Positions 1-8,824 of a stretch of 64,000 bases of DNA are shown piece after piece. The notes under the pieces are model-generated. The model searched no databases and was not told where the DNA came from. It worked only from the letters and a program-made list of their open reading frames with translations. Source of the stretch: CAYNVQ01 sp964400735 (GTDB taxonomy: Bacteria > Acidobacteriota > Aminicenantia > Aminicenantales > Aminicenantaceae); contig CAYNVQ010000001.1 in assembly GCA_964400735.1 (NCBI GenBank), forward strand, positions 806,001-870,000, in the 5' to 3' direction. The position numbers and the translations under genes are program-made. Each line of letters starts with the position of its first letter. Within the stretch, counting starts at the first letter, position 1.

Positions 1-725
1 ACGTCGGAAATCAAGACGGATGAATGCTTATTCATGACCATATCCACTATGCTCTGACTGACCAAAATTCTTTGTTCCATCAAGCGCTTGTTGTTTATCC
101 GGATCACTTTCGGTATGAGCTGAGATGGATTACCCTCTTTCAGCATCAAGATGCCCCTATCCATTGGCAGGTTTTCCCCTATGAGATCCATCACGTGCTC
201 CAGAAGCTCGCTCAGAGGCATATGCAGCACCAGCGCCTTGCTAACTTCGCTGATGACGGAAAATGATCTGTGTTCTGTTTTGATCTTTTCAAGGTCTAAA
301 TCCTTAGCAGCCGCTCTTATTGTGGTGCTGATATCCGGCTTTTTAAAAACATCCTTGATGTGTATTATGGTGTTGATATTGGCAGAAGAAGGGCCGGCGT
401 CTGTCATCTCCACATTTGTAGAAAGCTCTTTATCGAAAACGATGCGGGTGGAGCCGATGAGGATTTCATCTCCCTTTCTCAGCTCGGTCTCGCGGTGGAT
501 CCGCTTGCCGTTAAGAAACGTCCCATTTTTGCTGTTGTTATCCCTGATCATATACCGTGAATCAGAAGGGTAGATGACCGCATGGTGGCCCGATGCAAAG
601 GGATCCTGAATGGGGATATCATTATCGCTAGACCGTCCTAGGGTAATTTTTTTGTCTTGGAGGTTGAATTGAAAGAGATCTCCCTTTTTAGGATAGACAA
701 ATAATCTTGGCATCTGCTTTTCCAT
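1..725 (-). CDS. FHA-GAF signalling protein, C-terminus beyond the window
   Basis: An open frame runs from an ATG at 725 leftwards off the window edge. Residues about 5-100 form a forkhead-associated (FHA) domain: GRSSDNDI, a GHHA segment and the NSKNGTFLNG signature are all present, so it should bind phosphothreonine peptides. After a linker, residues about 150-240 read as a GAF domain (SVISEVSKALVLHMPLSELL and following). FHA-GAF proteins of this build normally end in an adenylate cyclase, a SpoIIE-like phosphatase or a sigma-54 ATPase module, which is cut off here, so the output is unknown. A second in-frame ATG lies at 713. Ser/Thr kinase signalling elsewhere in the window (19282-20979) would provide a natural source of phosphothreonine. 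The domain calls are strong; the role is inference. Confidence 0.85.
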   Translation of the reverse strand, partial: MEKQMPRLFVYPKKGDLFQFNLQDKKITLGRSSDNDIPIQDPFASGHHAVIYPSDSRYMIRDNNSKNGTFLNGKRIHRETELRKGDEILIGSTRIVFDKELSTNVEMTDAGPSSANINTIIHIKDVFKKPDISTTIRAAAKDLDLEKIKTEHRSFSVISEVSKALVLHMPLSELLEHVMDLIGENLPMDRGILMLKEGNPSQLIPKVIRINNKRLMEQRILVSQSIVDMVMNKHSSVLISD

Positions 726-854
726 ACGATTATATGCCCATTAGTTGCGTATTTCAAGGAGTTTTGGCTTTCTCCAAAACCTCGAGCATTTTGCAGTATT
801 TTCTCTCTTTTTCATCGAATGAAATGCACCTTATTATGTGAAAAAGACATTTCA

Positions 855-3356
855 CTAAAATTCGGGGAAATTCTTCTGGAGCGTCCGACACGCCTTTAAT
901 TTTTCTTCCTTCGTCAGCCCCTCGACCATCGGCAATATTGTATCTCTTATTTCTTTTTCCAATGTATTATCGAGAAGTTCCACCGCATAGGCCACAGAAT
1001 TTTTGGTCGCGACCTGGATGTTTTGATAAGCCTTGACTATGTCTTCATGAGGATAGATCAAACCCAATAATTTAAAAATAGTCATGATGGATTGGGATAA
1101 TTTCTTGGACATTTCTTCACAGTGATAAGACTCACCTTCCCGGGATTCGGCATCGGCGAATTCTATGAACTGCCGATAGTGCCCTCTGATCTCCTTCCTG
1201 ACCTTTTTCTTGATAATTTCTTTTGAAAAGAGAAGGCCTGGCTGCTCAGAACGGATTTTGTCCAGTGCGTCAATCAATTCTGTATCTAACTCTCCCTTAT
1301 CTTCGGCCAGCTCCCGCAATAAATACTCTACCGATTCCTGATTGCCTAAGCGGCCTAAAATAGAAGCGACCTCTTTCCGCACCTGGATATTCTCTTCGCC
1401 ATCGTTGAGGTAATTAGCCAGAGTTCCCGTTATTTTGGCTCCATATTTCTCCAAGGCTGCACCGGCATCTCCCTTGCTCATCGGATCTGCCAGGAGCCTC
1501 ACAAGGGCCGGAATATATTCATCTTTCTTGATTCTCCCCGCACTTTCTATTGCATAACGGCGAACTTCCGATGAATCATCTTCGAGAAGGACCGGGAGGC
1601 TTTCCAAAAGCGGCGATTCGGGGTCTAGAAAACCTATTCCTTTTGCCACCTCCATTCGGGCGATCTGTGCTTCGGGGCCTTTCTCAGAGAGGACTTTCTC
1701 GACATATTCCTTCATGACATTCTGGTAAACCTCCAGGGACATCACTTCCTGAATATCTTTTTTTAGTTCATCATTATCGAGATAGGTATCGTTGGCCTGA
1801 ATCAAAGCCGTGGGTCCAGCCTCAAAAAAAACCCCCCACGAAGCAGGAACCGTCTCCTGCGATCTATAGGAAAGGAATTTATTAAGCTCTGGGGTGAGTT
1901 TTCCCCGTTTTAACAGGTCGAAAAGATGCATGGCGTACAGGTTGGGACTTTGATCCATGCTTTCGAGGGTATCGAAAATCAGCTTTGTGAAATCCAAGTC
2001 CAGCCCTTCCGCAATAGCCTGGTCGGCCCTTTCCCATTTCCTGGGGAGTTTTTGTTTGACCGAATTGATGTATTCTTTGCCCGCCCTTTTGGTCAAAACT
2101 ATCCAGCCCAAAATGAGGACCACAGATACCAGGCTTACCAATCGAATCAAAGAATTGGGATCTTCAAAGCCGGGTAAAAAGACGATGATCATCAGGACCA
2201 ATCCTCCGATCCCCTTGGAGAACCTATCCACGAACATCTCGATGAATACCATGGCCTTATACTTCACAGCAGGAGAGAGGGGGATATAGAGGAGCTCCCG
2301 CGCCGATCGATTAATGGAATAAGAAAGGCTCTTGTCGCTTCCTTTAATCAGAACAGCCAGAAGAAGAAAAGGAGCGATCGAAATCCCAAGAGAAAAAAGC
2401 AGGAGGACTAAAGGATAGAGCAAGAGGGTTAAACGGACTCCGTAGTTTTTAAAAAGATTGCTCGTCGTCATCAAAGACAATAGCAGGGCAAAAATCATCA
2501 AACCAGAATTGAAGTAACCGAAAAAGCTGGTCAAACTTCCTTTTTCACTTCTCTCGACTATGGAATTGAACTGGAAATCGATGAGAGTCGATACCACCAA
2601 TGTGACCATCACGATGATGGCGATAAGCCTTAAATATCTGTGATTCCAGACCGTTTTTAGACTATCTTGGAATCCCGGTTTGGTGAAGATCCCCGGTTTC
2701 TCCCCGGCATTATCCACAGGATCCTTTTTATTAACAGGTAATCTCCTTTGCCAGCGGAAAATGAAAATAACAACCATGACACAGAGGAAAAGGATTCCGG
2801 ATGCCAAAAGGAGCAGGTCGTAATCGACATCTGATTTGGCCAGGAATCCTGCCATCCCGCCGCCCAAAATCCCTCCCAGGATTCCGCCGCTGACAAAAAA
2901 ACCGCTCAGTCTTTTGAATTCACGAGGATTCAACACATCATTGACCGTCATCCAGAACTGGGTAGTCAAAACGACGATGAACATATTCACCCATACCCAA
3001 TAGAGATAAGGGAGTAGCGACCACTGCAAAAATTTACCAAAAAACCAAAACAGAAAGCACGTCACCGTGAAAAAGACCAGGCTTGAAATGATCAGCAGAG
3101 GTTTCGAAACCTTGGCCTGAATTTTTGAATGGAAGGCAACCACTCCCCCTATAGCTGCAGCCGTGATCAAATAGGCAAAGGGTAAATATTCTGACCCCAA
3201 TCCCGATAAAAAGCTGGCATTTCTAATGGATTTGATAATGTTATAGGGGACTATGATCAGAAAAAAATGAAAAAAAAATAGAAAAGCGATTCTTAGCTCA
3301 TCTGATTTAATCTTCGTGATTTTTGCGAGGACTCTTTTTATCCCCTCTCTTGCCAT
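855..3356 (-). CDS. NTT-like (ATP/ADP translocase-related) membrane transporter with C-terminal HEAT repeats
   Basis: An 833-residue protein. Residues about 20-420 hold roughly 11-12 hydrophobic segments with the look of the nucleotide transporter (Npt1/Npt2, TLC) group within the MFS-like proteins: an early 'K-S-I-R-N' stretch after TM1, a TQFW motif, and a 'GG.LGG.LGG' glycine run near residue 165. Residues about 440-833 are soluble and include HEAT/PBS-lyase-like repeats (around 'DDSSEVRRYAIESAGRI' and 'IQVRKEVASILGRLG'). This two-part design is known in bacterial NTT homologues that are not energy parasites; their substrate is generally untested. It lies 35 bp downstream of the STAS gene and is probably co-transcribed with it. 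A shorter relative without HEAT repeats is at 6016-7437. Family assignment is fairly secure; ATP/ADP transport itself is not shown by the sequence. Confidence 0.75.
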   Translation of the reverse strand: MAREGIKRVLAKITKIKSDELRIAFLFFFHFFLIIVPYNIIKSIRNASFLSGLGSEYLPFAYLITAAAIGGVVAFHSKIQAKVSKPLLIISSLVFFTVTCFLFWFFGKFLQWSLLPYLYWVWVNMFIVVLTTQFWMTVNDVLNPREFKRLSGFFVSGGILGGILGGGMAGFLAKSDVDYDLLLLASGILFLCVMVVIFIFRWQRRLPVNKKDPVDNAGEKPGIFTKPGFQDSLKTVWNHRYLRLIAIIVMVTLVVSTLIDFQFNSIVERSEKGSLTSFFGYFNSGLMIFALLLSLMTTSNLFKNYGVRLTLLLYPLVLLLFSLGISIAPFLLLAVLIKGSDKSLSYSINRSARELLYIPLSPAVKYKAMVFIEMFVDRFSKGIGGLVLMIIVFLPGFEDPNSLIRLVSLVSVVLILGWIVLTKRAGKEYINSVKQKLPRKWERADQAIAEGLDLDFTKLIFDTLESMDQSPNLYAMHLFDLLKRGKLTPELNKFLSYRSQETVPASWGVFFEAGPTALIQANDTYLDNDELKKDIQEVMSLEVYQNVMKEYVEKVLSEKGPEAQIARMEVAKGIGFLDPESPLLESLPVLLEDDSSEVRRYAIESAGRIKKDEYIPALVRLLADPMSKGDAGAALEKYGAKITGTLANYLNDGEENIQVRKEVASILGRLGNQESVEYLLRELAEDKGELDTELIDALDKIRSEQPGLLFSKEIIKKKVRKEIRGHYRQFIEFADAESREGESYHCEEMSKKLSQSIMTIFKLLGLIYPHEDIVKAYQNIQVATKNSVAYAVELLDNTLEKEIRDTILPMVEGLTKEEKLKACRTLQKNFPEF

Positions 3357-3391
3357 ATTACGACTCTCCAGAAGAAGAGTCCTTCCCTGGC

Positions 3392-3739
3392 CTAATCTCC
3401 GGAAAAACTGCTCAAAGCGACTTCTTCTTCGTCAAAAATCTCGAGCACTTTGGTAAGCATGGTCACTTGGAAAACGAGATAAAGCTTTTTGGAAATTTTG
3501 GCTATCTTTAATTTCCCGCCCAAGTTATGAGTGGAGATATAGCTGGCCAATATCTCCCCCACCCCAAAACTATCGATGAATTCGACATCCTGGAAATTAA
3601 GCAGAATATTTCTCCTGCCGAGCTCCAGCTGGTCTTTAACCAGCTGGTGAAGAGTGACATCGCTGATGTCGGAACGGCGTATCTCTCCTTCTATATCAAA
3701 GATAACAACATCATTTTTTTCCCTAGCATGAATCTCCAT
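3392..3739 (-). CDS. STAS-domain anti-sigma factor antagonist
   Basis: A 115-residue single STAS domain of the SpoIIAA/RsbV type. The phosphorylatable serine lies in the expected D-S-F-G-V-G motif after 'VEFI', near residue 57. Such proteins bind an RsbW-type kinase/anti-sigma factor when unphosphorylated. The start is an ATG at 3739 preceded by AAAGGA at a good distance. It is the first gene of an operon with the NTT-like transporter. A candidate partner kinase (HATPase) is encoded at 9647-10129, and a FHA-GAF protein at 1-725 may belong to the same partner-switching circuit. The pairing is inferred from proximity only. Confidence 0.88.
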   Translation of the reverse strand: MEIHAREKNDVVIFDIEGEIRRSDISDVTLHQLVKDQLELGRRNILLNFQDVEFIDSFGVGEILASYISTHNLGGKLKIAKISKKLYLVFQVTMLTKVLEIFDEEEVALSSFSGD

Positions 3740-3774
3740 CTTAATCCTTTTCCGTTAATAAGTTATCTTCTTAG

Positions 3775-3803
3775 CTTTTACCAAAACGCCTGTTCAAAGT
3801 CAA
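3775..3803 (-). promoter_or_regulatory. Sigma-70-type promoter for the STAS-NTT operon
   Basis: On the minus strand TTGACT (3803-3798) and TAAAAG (3780-3775) are separated by 17 bp. The predicted start lies about 30 bp before the STAS start codon. Confidence 0.5.
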
Positions 3804-3944
3804 TATATAGCCTTATATATTTTCATTTTCTCAGCCGTAAATAATGTTTTTTTTACAAATTTTCGTTATAATTGTAGCGTCGCCAGGAAAGATCAAGAGA
3901 TATCCGACAACCGATAATGTCGTCCGAACGGACCCAGAAGTAAA

Positions 3945-5810
3945 ATGAGAAACCACATCATATCATCTTTCACGAGAAAAAACGCAAGATTCATATTTGC
4001 AAGCGTTTTTCTTCTCATCCTCTCGATTCCCCTTGGCGCAGATTCGAAACAATGTGTGTGGAATAGCGTTGATAAAATTATCGCCGTAGGGGATATTCAT
4101 GGCGATTACGATAATTTCGTGAAGATACTGAAAAGAGCTGCGATAGTGGACGAAAGCCTCCACTGGATAGCCGGCAAAACACATTTTGTCCAAACCGGCG
4201 ACGTTTTGGATCGGGGAGATTATGCTAGGGACGCGCTGGACCTCATAAGGAGGCTGGAGGAAGAAGCAGTCAATGCCGGAGGTAAGGTTCATTTTCTCAT
4301 GGGCAATCACGAGGAGATGAACATAACAGGAATCGTCTTCAGGCAGCCTGGTTACGTGTCTCCCAAACAGTTTGCTTCCTTTCTCCCCGAAAAATTCCGG
4401 ATGAAAAAAGAAAAGGAATTTAGGGAAGAATTTGAAAATTCCAGCCATAAGGAGACAAATTCCGACCCAAACGCCTTGGATGCCTTTCTTGAAAAAAAAT
4501 GGGGCAAGCTGATAGAGAATCGTGATATCCGCAGATTATACGTAAACACTTTTAACGATGAGTACGGACGATGGATACTGGAACACAATGCGGTGATTAA
4601 GATCGGTGATATCATCTTCTGTCATGGAGGAGTGAGCGAGAGGCTCTCTACATGGCCCTTGCAGGAAATCAACGATACTCTGAGAGAAGAGATGAACGTT
4701 TATCGTCTCGCCTACAAAAGGTCGAGAGAACCCAGAATAAAACGGGAAATACTCTACCGACACGATTCCCCTACCTGGAACAGAGATATCGCCACCAAAG
4801 AGGAAAAATCGTACCACCTTATAATAGATAAGATCTTGAACAATTTGAATGCAAAATTCATGATTATCGCGCATACTCCGATTGGAAGCCCGGTCATCCC
4901 TGAAAATCAAATGGATGAAGAGAAGCTGAGAACACGATTCAATCAAAGAATATGGATAATAGATACAGGCATTTCAGACTATTACAATGGTATCATGAGC
5001 TATCTGCGGATAGAAAACAAAAAATTCTATATGAAATCATGGCGGGATGAAGAATATGCCCAGGAAAATTCCCTCGAGCCCTCTTCGGTTATCCAACAGG
5101 AGCTGACCCGCGAAGACATCGAATATTTTCTATTAAAGGCAGAGATAGTTGATGTGAAAGAAGAGGCTGTGCCTGGAAGAACAGCAGCGTGGAAAATAGA
5201 CCTGGACGATGGCAAATCCCTAAGGCGTGCTTTTTTCAAGCCCATCAATGACCCAAGGCCAAGTCCAAGCCATCTTCCAGAGAGTTACAAATATGAACTT
5301 GCCGCTTATGCGCTGGATAAACTCCTCGATTTCCAAAGGATCCCTCCTACCATAGAACGTGAGATTAAGGGTTTCAAAGGATCCCTCCAGATGCGCGTGG
5401 AAAATTGCATGGGCCTTGACGAGCAACAGATGAAAAACATATCTCCTCCTGATTCACTTGTCCTCGAAAACGCTCTGGAAGAAATCAACGTTTTCGAAAA
5501 TCTGGTTTATGCTGAGCGCCAAGAGCTGGATGACATCTTGATCCAAAAAGACAACTGGAAAATTTACCGGGTGGATTTTTCCCAGGCTTTCGAACCCGCC
5601 CCGAGCCTGATTCCTGGCCAGGAGATAACACGTTGTTCGATAAAACTCTACAAAGGCCTTCAAGAACTCTCCGACTCCGTAATCGAGGTCAGACTCAAGC
5701 CTTATTTAAACGAGGAAGAGATATCAGCACTGCTCAAACGCAAGACACTGATTATCAAAAAAATCCAAGAATTGATCGCCAAAAAGGGAAAAGAAGCCAT
5801 TTTATTCTAG
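3945..5810 (+). CDS. Secreted PPP-family phosphatase fused to a degenerate atypical (FAM20/PIK-like) kinase domain
   Basis: A 621-residue exported protein (signal peptide about residues 14-34). Residues 45-330 carry the PPP metallophosphatase motifs: GDIHG (49-53), GDVLDRG (85-91), GNHEEMN (120-126), a later HGG and an AHTP near residue 311. GNHE followed by MN resembles Shewanella-like protein phosphatases. Residues about 385-621 are homologous to the two proteins at 7942-8766 and 8825-9655: a FFKP lysine (Lys432), a 'YKYELAAYALDKLL' helix and the tail 'EAILF' match 'VLY' tails of the others. The NxDRH-like catalytic loop of the 8825 protein is replaced here by 'YAERQELDD', while the metal-binding Asp of the DHS motif survives as DFS. 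So it reads as an active phosphatase joined to a probable pseudokinase. It lies between two NTT-like transporters. The fusion is seen directly; the substrate is unknown. Confidence 0.8.
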   Translation: MRNHIISSFTRKNARFIFASVFLLILSIPLGADSKQCVWNSVDKIIAVGDIHGDYDNFVKILKRAAIVDESLHWIAGKTHFVQTGDVLDRGDYARDALDLIRRLEEEAVNAGGKVHFLMGNHEEMNITGIVFRQPGYVSPKQFASFLPEKFRMKKEKEFREEFENSSHKETNSDPNALDAFLEKKWGKLIENRDIRRLYVNTFNDEYGRWILEHNAVIKIGDIIFCHGGVSERLSTWPLQEINDTLREEMNVYRLAYKRSREPRIKREILYRHDSPTWNRDIATKEEKSYHLIIDKILNNLNAKFMIIAHTPIGSPVIPENQMDEEKLRTRFNQRIWIIDTGISDYYNGIMSYLRIENKKFYMKSWRDEEYAQENSLEPSSVIQQELTREDIEYFLLKAEIVDVKEEAVPGRTAAWKIDLDDGKSLRRAFFKPINDPRPSPSHLPESYKYELAAYALDKLLDFQRIPPTIEREIKGFKGSLQMRVENCMGLDEQQMKNISPPDSLVLENALEEINVFENLVYAERQELDDILIQKDNWKIYRVDFSQAFEPAPSLIPGQEITRCSIKLYKGLQELSDSVIEVRLKPYLNEEEISALLKRKTLIIKKIQELIAKKGKEAILF

Positions 5811-6015
5811 GCCCTGGCGGTCATTCGATTTCCTCTCTTTACTGCCCGAAATTTGTGCAGTTTCTCAAAACTCCAGTATTATCAATTCATTAAAAAAAAA
5901 TTCCCTCACTTTTCAACACCTTTTTTCACAAAAACAGCGGAAAAAGCTTCAAACACATTGACATTTTCCGCCTATTCATGAAAAATCCTGATAGAGAGGA
6001 AATGGAGGGGATGCC

Positions 6016-7437
6016 ATGAAAGAAAGGCAACATCAAGGCAGAGAGAAGGTTCCAGAAAAAGCACCGGGTATCATCTATAAATTCCTAAGGCTGTTTACTA
6101 TCGTCCACCCGGGGGAGGCTTTTACCCTATTCCTTTTGACTATCAATATATTTTTTATCCTTGTTGTTTATTACATTCTGAAACCGGTCAGAAAAGGACT
6201 GCTGCTGACGAAATACGAAGCCGAACAGGAGTCCTATCTTTTTGCGGCTGTTGCCGTTCTGCTCATTTTTGTGATCAAAATTTTCAGCTACCTTTCTTCT
6301 AAAATCCCGAGGCATAAACTTATTACATCGGTGACTCTTTTTTTTATATCTAACCTTGTTCTCTTTTTCATTCTGAACTCCGCCGGCACTTCCCTTAAAA
6401 TCCTGGGGCCTGTTTTCTGGATCTGGCTAAGTATTTTCAACGTCTTCATCATCGCTCAATTCTGGGCGTTTTCCAATGACCTGTACACGGAAGAGGCTGG
6501 AAAGCGTTTATTTCCTATCATCATGTTCGGTCAAAACTTGGGATCCTATATCGGAGGCAAGTCGACGGCTATACTGGTGAAACCAAACGGCCCTTTCAGC
6601 GTTTTCCAGTTGATGCTGCTTGCCGGTGCCATCCTTGGAATCTCTATCGTGCTGACGCTCGCTATCCATAAAAGAGAAATCAAAAGAGTAAACCGCAAGA
6701 ATGACGACCGAATCGATGAGAAAAAACCTGAAAAAAGGGCAGCCGAAAAACCCCTAAAGAAAGGCGGAGGTTTTCGTGTGGTGTTTAAGAGCCGATATTT
6801 GGTATTGATTGCGTTCATGATCCTGGCCCTGAATTATGTCAACACGACCGGCGAGTACATCAAATCCGGCTTCTGGACGCGTGCAGCCGATCAAGCCGCA
6901 GAGACCGGAAAAATAGAGTCAACAGATGTAGCCCGGACAGAATTTATCACCAAAACCGAAGCCGATTTCCTCTCCCTGGTTAACCTTTTTACTATGCTCA
7001 TCCAGCTTTTCCTCGTCTCACGGATTTTCAAGTGGTTCGGCGTACGGGTCGCCATTCTTTTCCTCCCTTTTATCGCCCTCGGAGGGTATTCCATATTGAG
7101 CGTAGGAGCAACTCTAGCCCTGGTCAAATGGACCAAGGTAGCCGAGAATAGTACGGATTACTCCCTCATGAATACCGTCAAACAGACCCTCTACCTGATC
7201 ACATCTAGGGAAGCCAAATACAAAGCCAAAGCCGCCATAGACACCTTCTTCGTGCGGGCAGGAGATGTCCTGCACGCTTTAACCGTATTCATTGGAACGA
7301 CTTACCTAGCTTTACACCTTGAAAATTTTGCTCAGATTAACATCGTAGTAGCCTTGATCTGGATAATCCTTTGCTTCCTGATCAATAGGGACCACAAAAA
7401 GCTATCCGCGGAACAGGGTCATCCGGCACAGATATAA
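6016..7437 (+). CDS. NTT-like (ATP/ADP translocase-related) membrane transporter
   Basis: A 473-residue membrane protein with about 11-12 transmembrane segments, similar in build to residues 1-430 of the protein at 855-3356 but without HEAT repeats. After the first TM comes 'YYILKPVRKGLLL', the position where NTT/TLC proteins carry a conserved K-x-x-R stretch, and a 'AQFWAF' motif corresponds to the TQFW of its relative. A basic, charged cytoplasmic loop (about residues 225-255) separates the halves. The start has a very good ribosome site (GGAGGGG, 5 bp spacing). A TTGACA at 5958-5963 may be a -35 element but the -10 is weak. It lies between the phosphatase-kinase fusion and two secreted kinase-like genes on the same strand, which raises the possibility of a nucleotide supply to extracytoplasmic kinases. 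Substrate is unproven. Confidence 0.72.
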   Translation: MKERQHQGREKVPEKAPGIIYKFLRLFTIVHPGEAFTLFLLTINIFFILVVYYILKPVRKGLLLTKYEAEQESYLFAAVAVLLIFVIKIFSYLSSKIPRHKLITSVTLFFISNLVLFFILNSAGTSLKILGPVFWIWLSIFNVFIIAQFWAFSNDLYTEEAGKRLFPIIMFGQNLGSYIGGKSTAILVKPNGPFSVFQLMLLAGAILGISIVLTLAIHKREIKRVNRKNDDRIDEKKPEKRAAEKPLKKGGGFRVVFKSRYLVLIAFMILALNYVNTTGEYIKSGFWTRAADQAAETGKIESTDVARTEFITKTEADFLSLVNLFTMLIQLFLVSRIFKWFGVRVAILFLPFIALGGYSILSVGATLALVKWTKVAENSTDYSLMNTVKQTLYLITSREAKYKAKAAIDTFFVRAGDVLHALTVFIGTTYLALHLENFAQINIVVALIWIILCFLINRDHKKLSAEQGHPAQI

Positions 7438-7941
7438 TCCCGCCTGAAGAAATCCAGTCCGATGTTCTAGACTCGAGCAAAGAAAATTCCAGCATGCCTA
7501 CTGCGAATCTTTGACTTTTAAAGCCCCCCCGAATCCTGAGCAATAGACAAATAGCCTTCCTCATCCCGGGTGATCCCTTCCTGGTTATCCCCGACGAAAG
7601 CCTATTCCCTGCCTATTTTCCCCTCCATAGTGCTCTCGACCGGGATGTTGCCCTCATGCCTCCAGGCTAATTGCCGGATCCGGCGCATTTATCGATCTAT
7701 CCGGTTTATCCTTCGCCCGGGAAAAAACCGTCTATTTCTGAATTTCGTGTCCAGTCACGCCTCCGACAATGTTCCTGTCATGAATTATTAGGATTTATAC
7801 AGGGCAAAAAAGAGAGTAAACGTATAAAAGATCAGCGATATGTATCAATCACCATATTATTTATTTGATTTTCCCGGAACATCTATTTATTATAAATAGA
7901 GCCCAATGAATGGGGAAAATTTGAGGGATGAGGGAAACAAT
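7438..7941. other. Intergenic stretch with a 17-bp palindrome
   Basis: No convincing gene is visible in these 504 bases. Short frames here lack ribosome sites and family resemblance. The only structured feature is a near-perfect palindrome, CTATTTAT-T-ATAAATAG at 7883-7899, located 43 bp before the start of the next gene, where an operator or a -10 region could lie. Confidence 0.4.
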
Positions 7942-8766
7942 ATGAAAAAAACACTTCTTTTCCTACCGATCCTGATTCTTGGGATAGCCAGCTTTTTATC
8001 CTTTGCCCAATTCTCACCCGAAGAGATTGCACAAAGGGAAAAAATTGAAGAACTCCTGAAAACGGCCGATATCATCAAAGCCGAAGAAATAGGGGAAGGC
8101 GTGACAAATCCCTGGCGTCTTTACCTCAAGCAGGATGGGGAGGAAATAAGTGGATGCTGGAAAAATCCTGAAGGCATCCAGAAAGGTTATATGGAAGGAT
8201 GGAAGTATGAAATCGCTGCCTACCGAATGGACAAGCTTCTCGACCTGAACATGATTCCTCCCACGGTGGAAAGAGAATTCAAAGGAAAAAAAGGATCTCT
8301 TCAGCTCTGGATCACCTCCGAATTCAGTCTCCTCGATGTCATGGAACAGGGGATACCGCTTCCCAATAAAATGCCTGAAGCCGAAACATTCAACAGGGGC
8401 AAATACTTGACGAGAGCCTTTGACAGTCTTATCGCCAACGACGACCGAACCCAGCAAAATATCCGGTACACGAAGGACTGGCGGACGATTCTGATCGACC
8501 ATTCCCGGGCCTTCCGTAGCTCGAAAAAGTACCGCAGACGGCTCCTCTACGGCAAAAAAGGGATGAAAGAAAAGAAGTTGTTCCGATGGCTGCCAAGATC
8601 GTTCGTCGAAAAAGTCAAAGCTCTAAATTTCGAAAGCATCGAAAACGCCGTAGGGCCTTATCTAAAGCAAGAAGAGATCAACGCCATCCTGGCCCGTAAA
8701 AAACTCCTTTTGGAGGAAATTCAAGAATTGATAGAAGCCAACGGCGAAAATAATGTTTTATACTGA
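7942..8766 (+). CDS. Secreted atypical kinase-like protein (FAM20/PIK-like fold), first of a tandem pair
   Basis: A 274-residue protein with a clear signal peptide ending near 'LSFA-QF'. I use the ATG at 7942, which begins the signal peptide and follows GAGGGA; an upstream in-frame ATG at 7906 adds 12 hydrophilic residues. Motifs in order: CWKNPEG with the presumptive nucleotide-binding Lys74, 'WKYEIAAYRMDKLL' with the helix Glu, 'IPPTVERE', 'FDSLIANDDRT' with catalytic Asp168 but Thr170 where kinases of this type have His, and 'ILIDHSRAFR' with metal-ligand Asp186. These correspond to the K / E / DRH / D(H/F)x signature of FAM20 and phosphatidylinositol-kinase-like proteins. It ends in 'NVLY', as does the next gene in a similar form. 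Kinase fold is inferred from motif spacing; activity and substrate are not known. Confidence 0.7.
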   Translation: MKKTLLFLPILILGIASFLSFAQFSPEEIAQREKIEELLKTADIIKAEEIGEGVTNPWRLYLKQDGEEISGCWKNPEGIQKGYMEGWKYEIAAYRMDKLLDLNMIPPTVEREFKGKKGSLQLWITSEFSLLDVMEQGIPLPNKMPEAETFNRGKYLTRAFDSLIANDDRTQQNIRYTKDWRTILIDHSRAFRSSKKYRRRLLYGKKGMKEKKLFRWLPRSFVEKVKALNFESIENAVGPYLKQEEINAILARKKLLLEEIQELIEANGENNVLY

Positions 8767-8824
8767 GGAAATCATTGACCGATAAATCAAATAGACAAAC
8801 CGATTATGGAAGGAGAACGTATCT

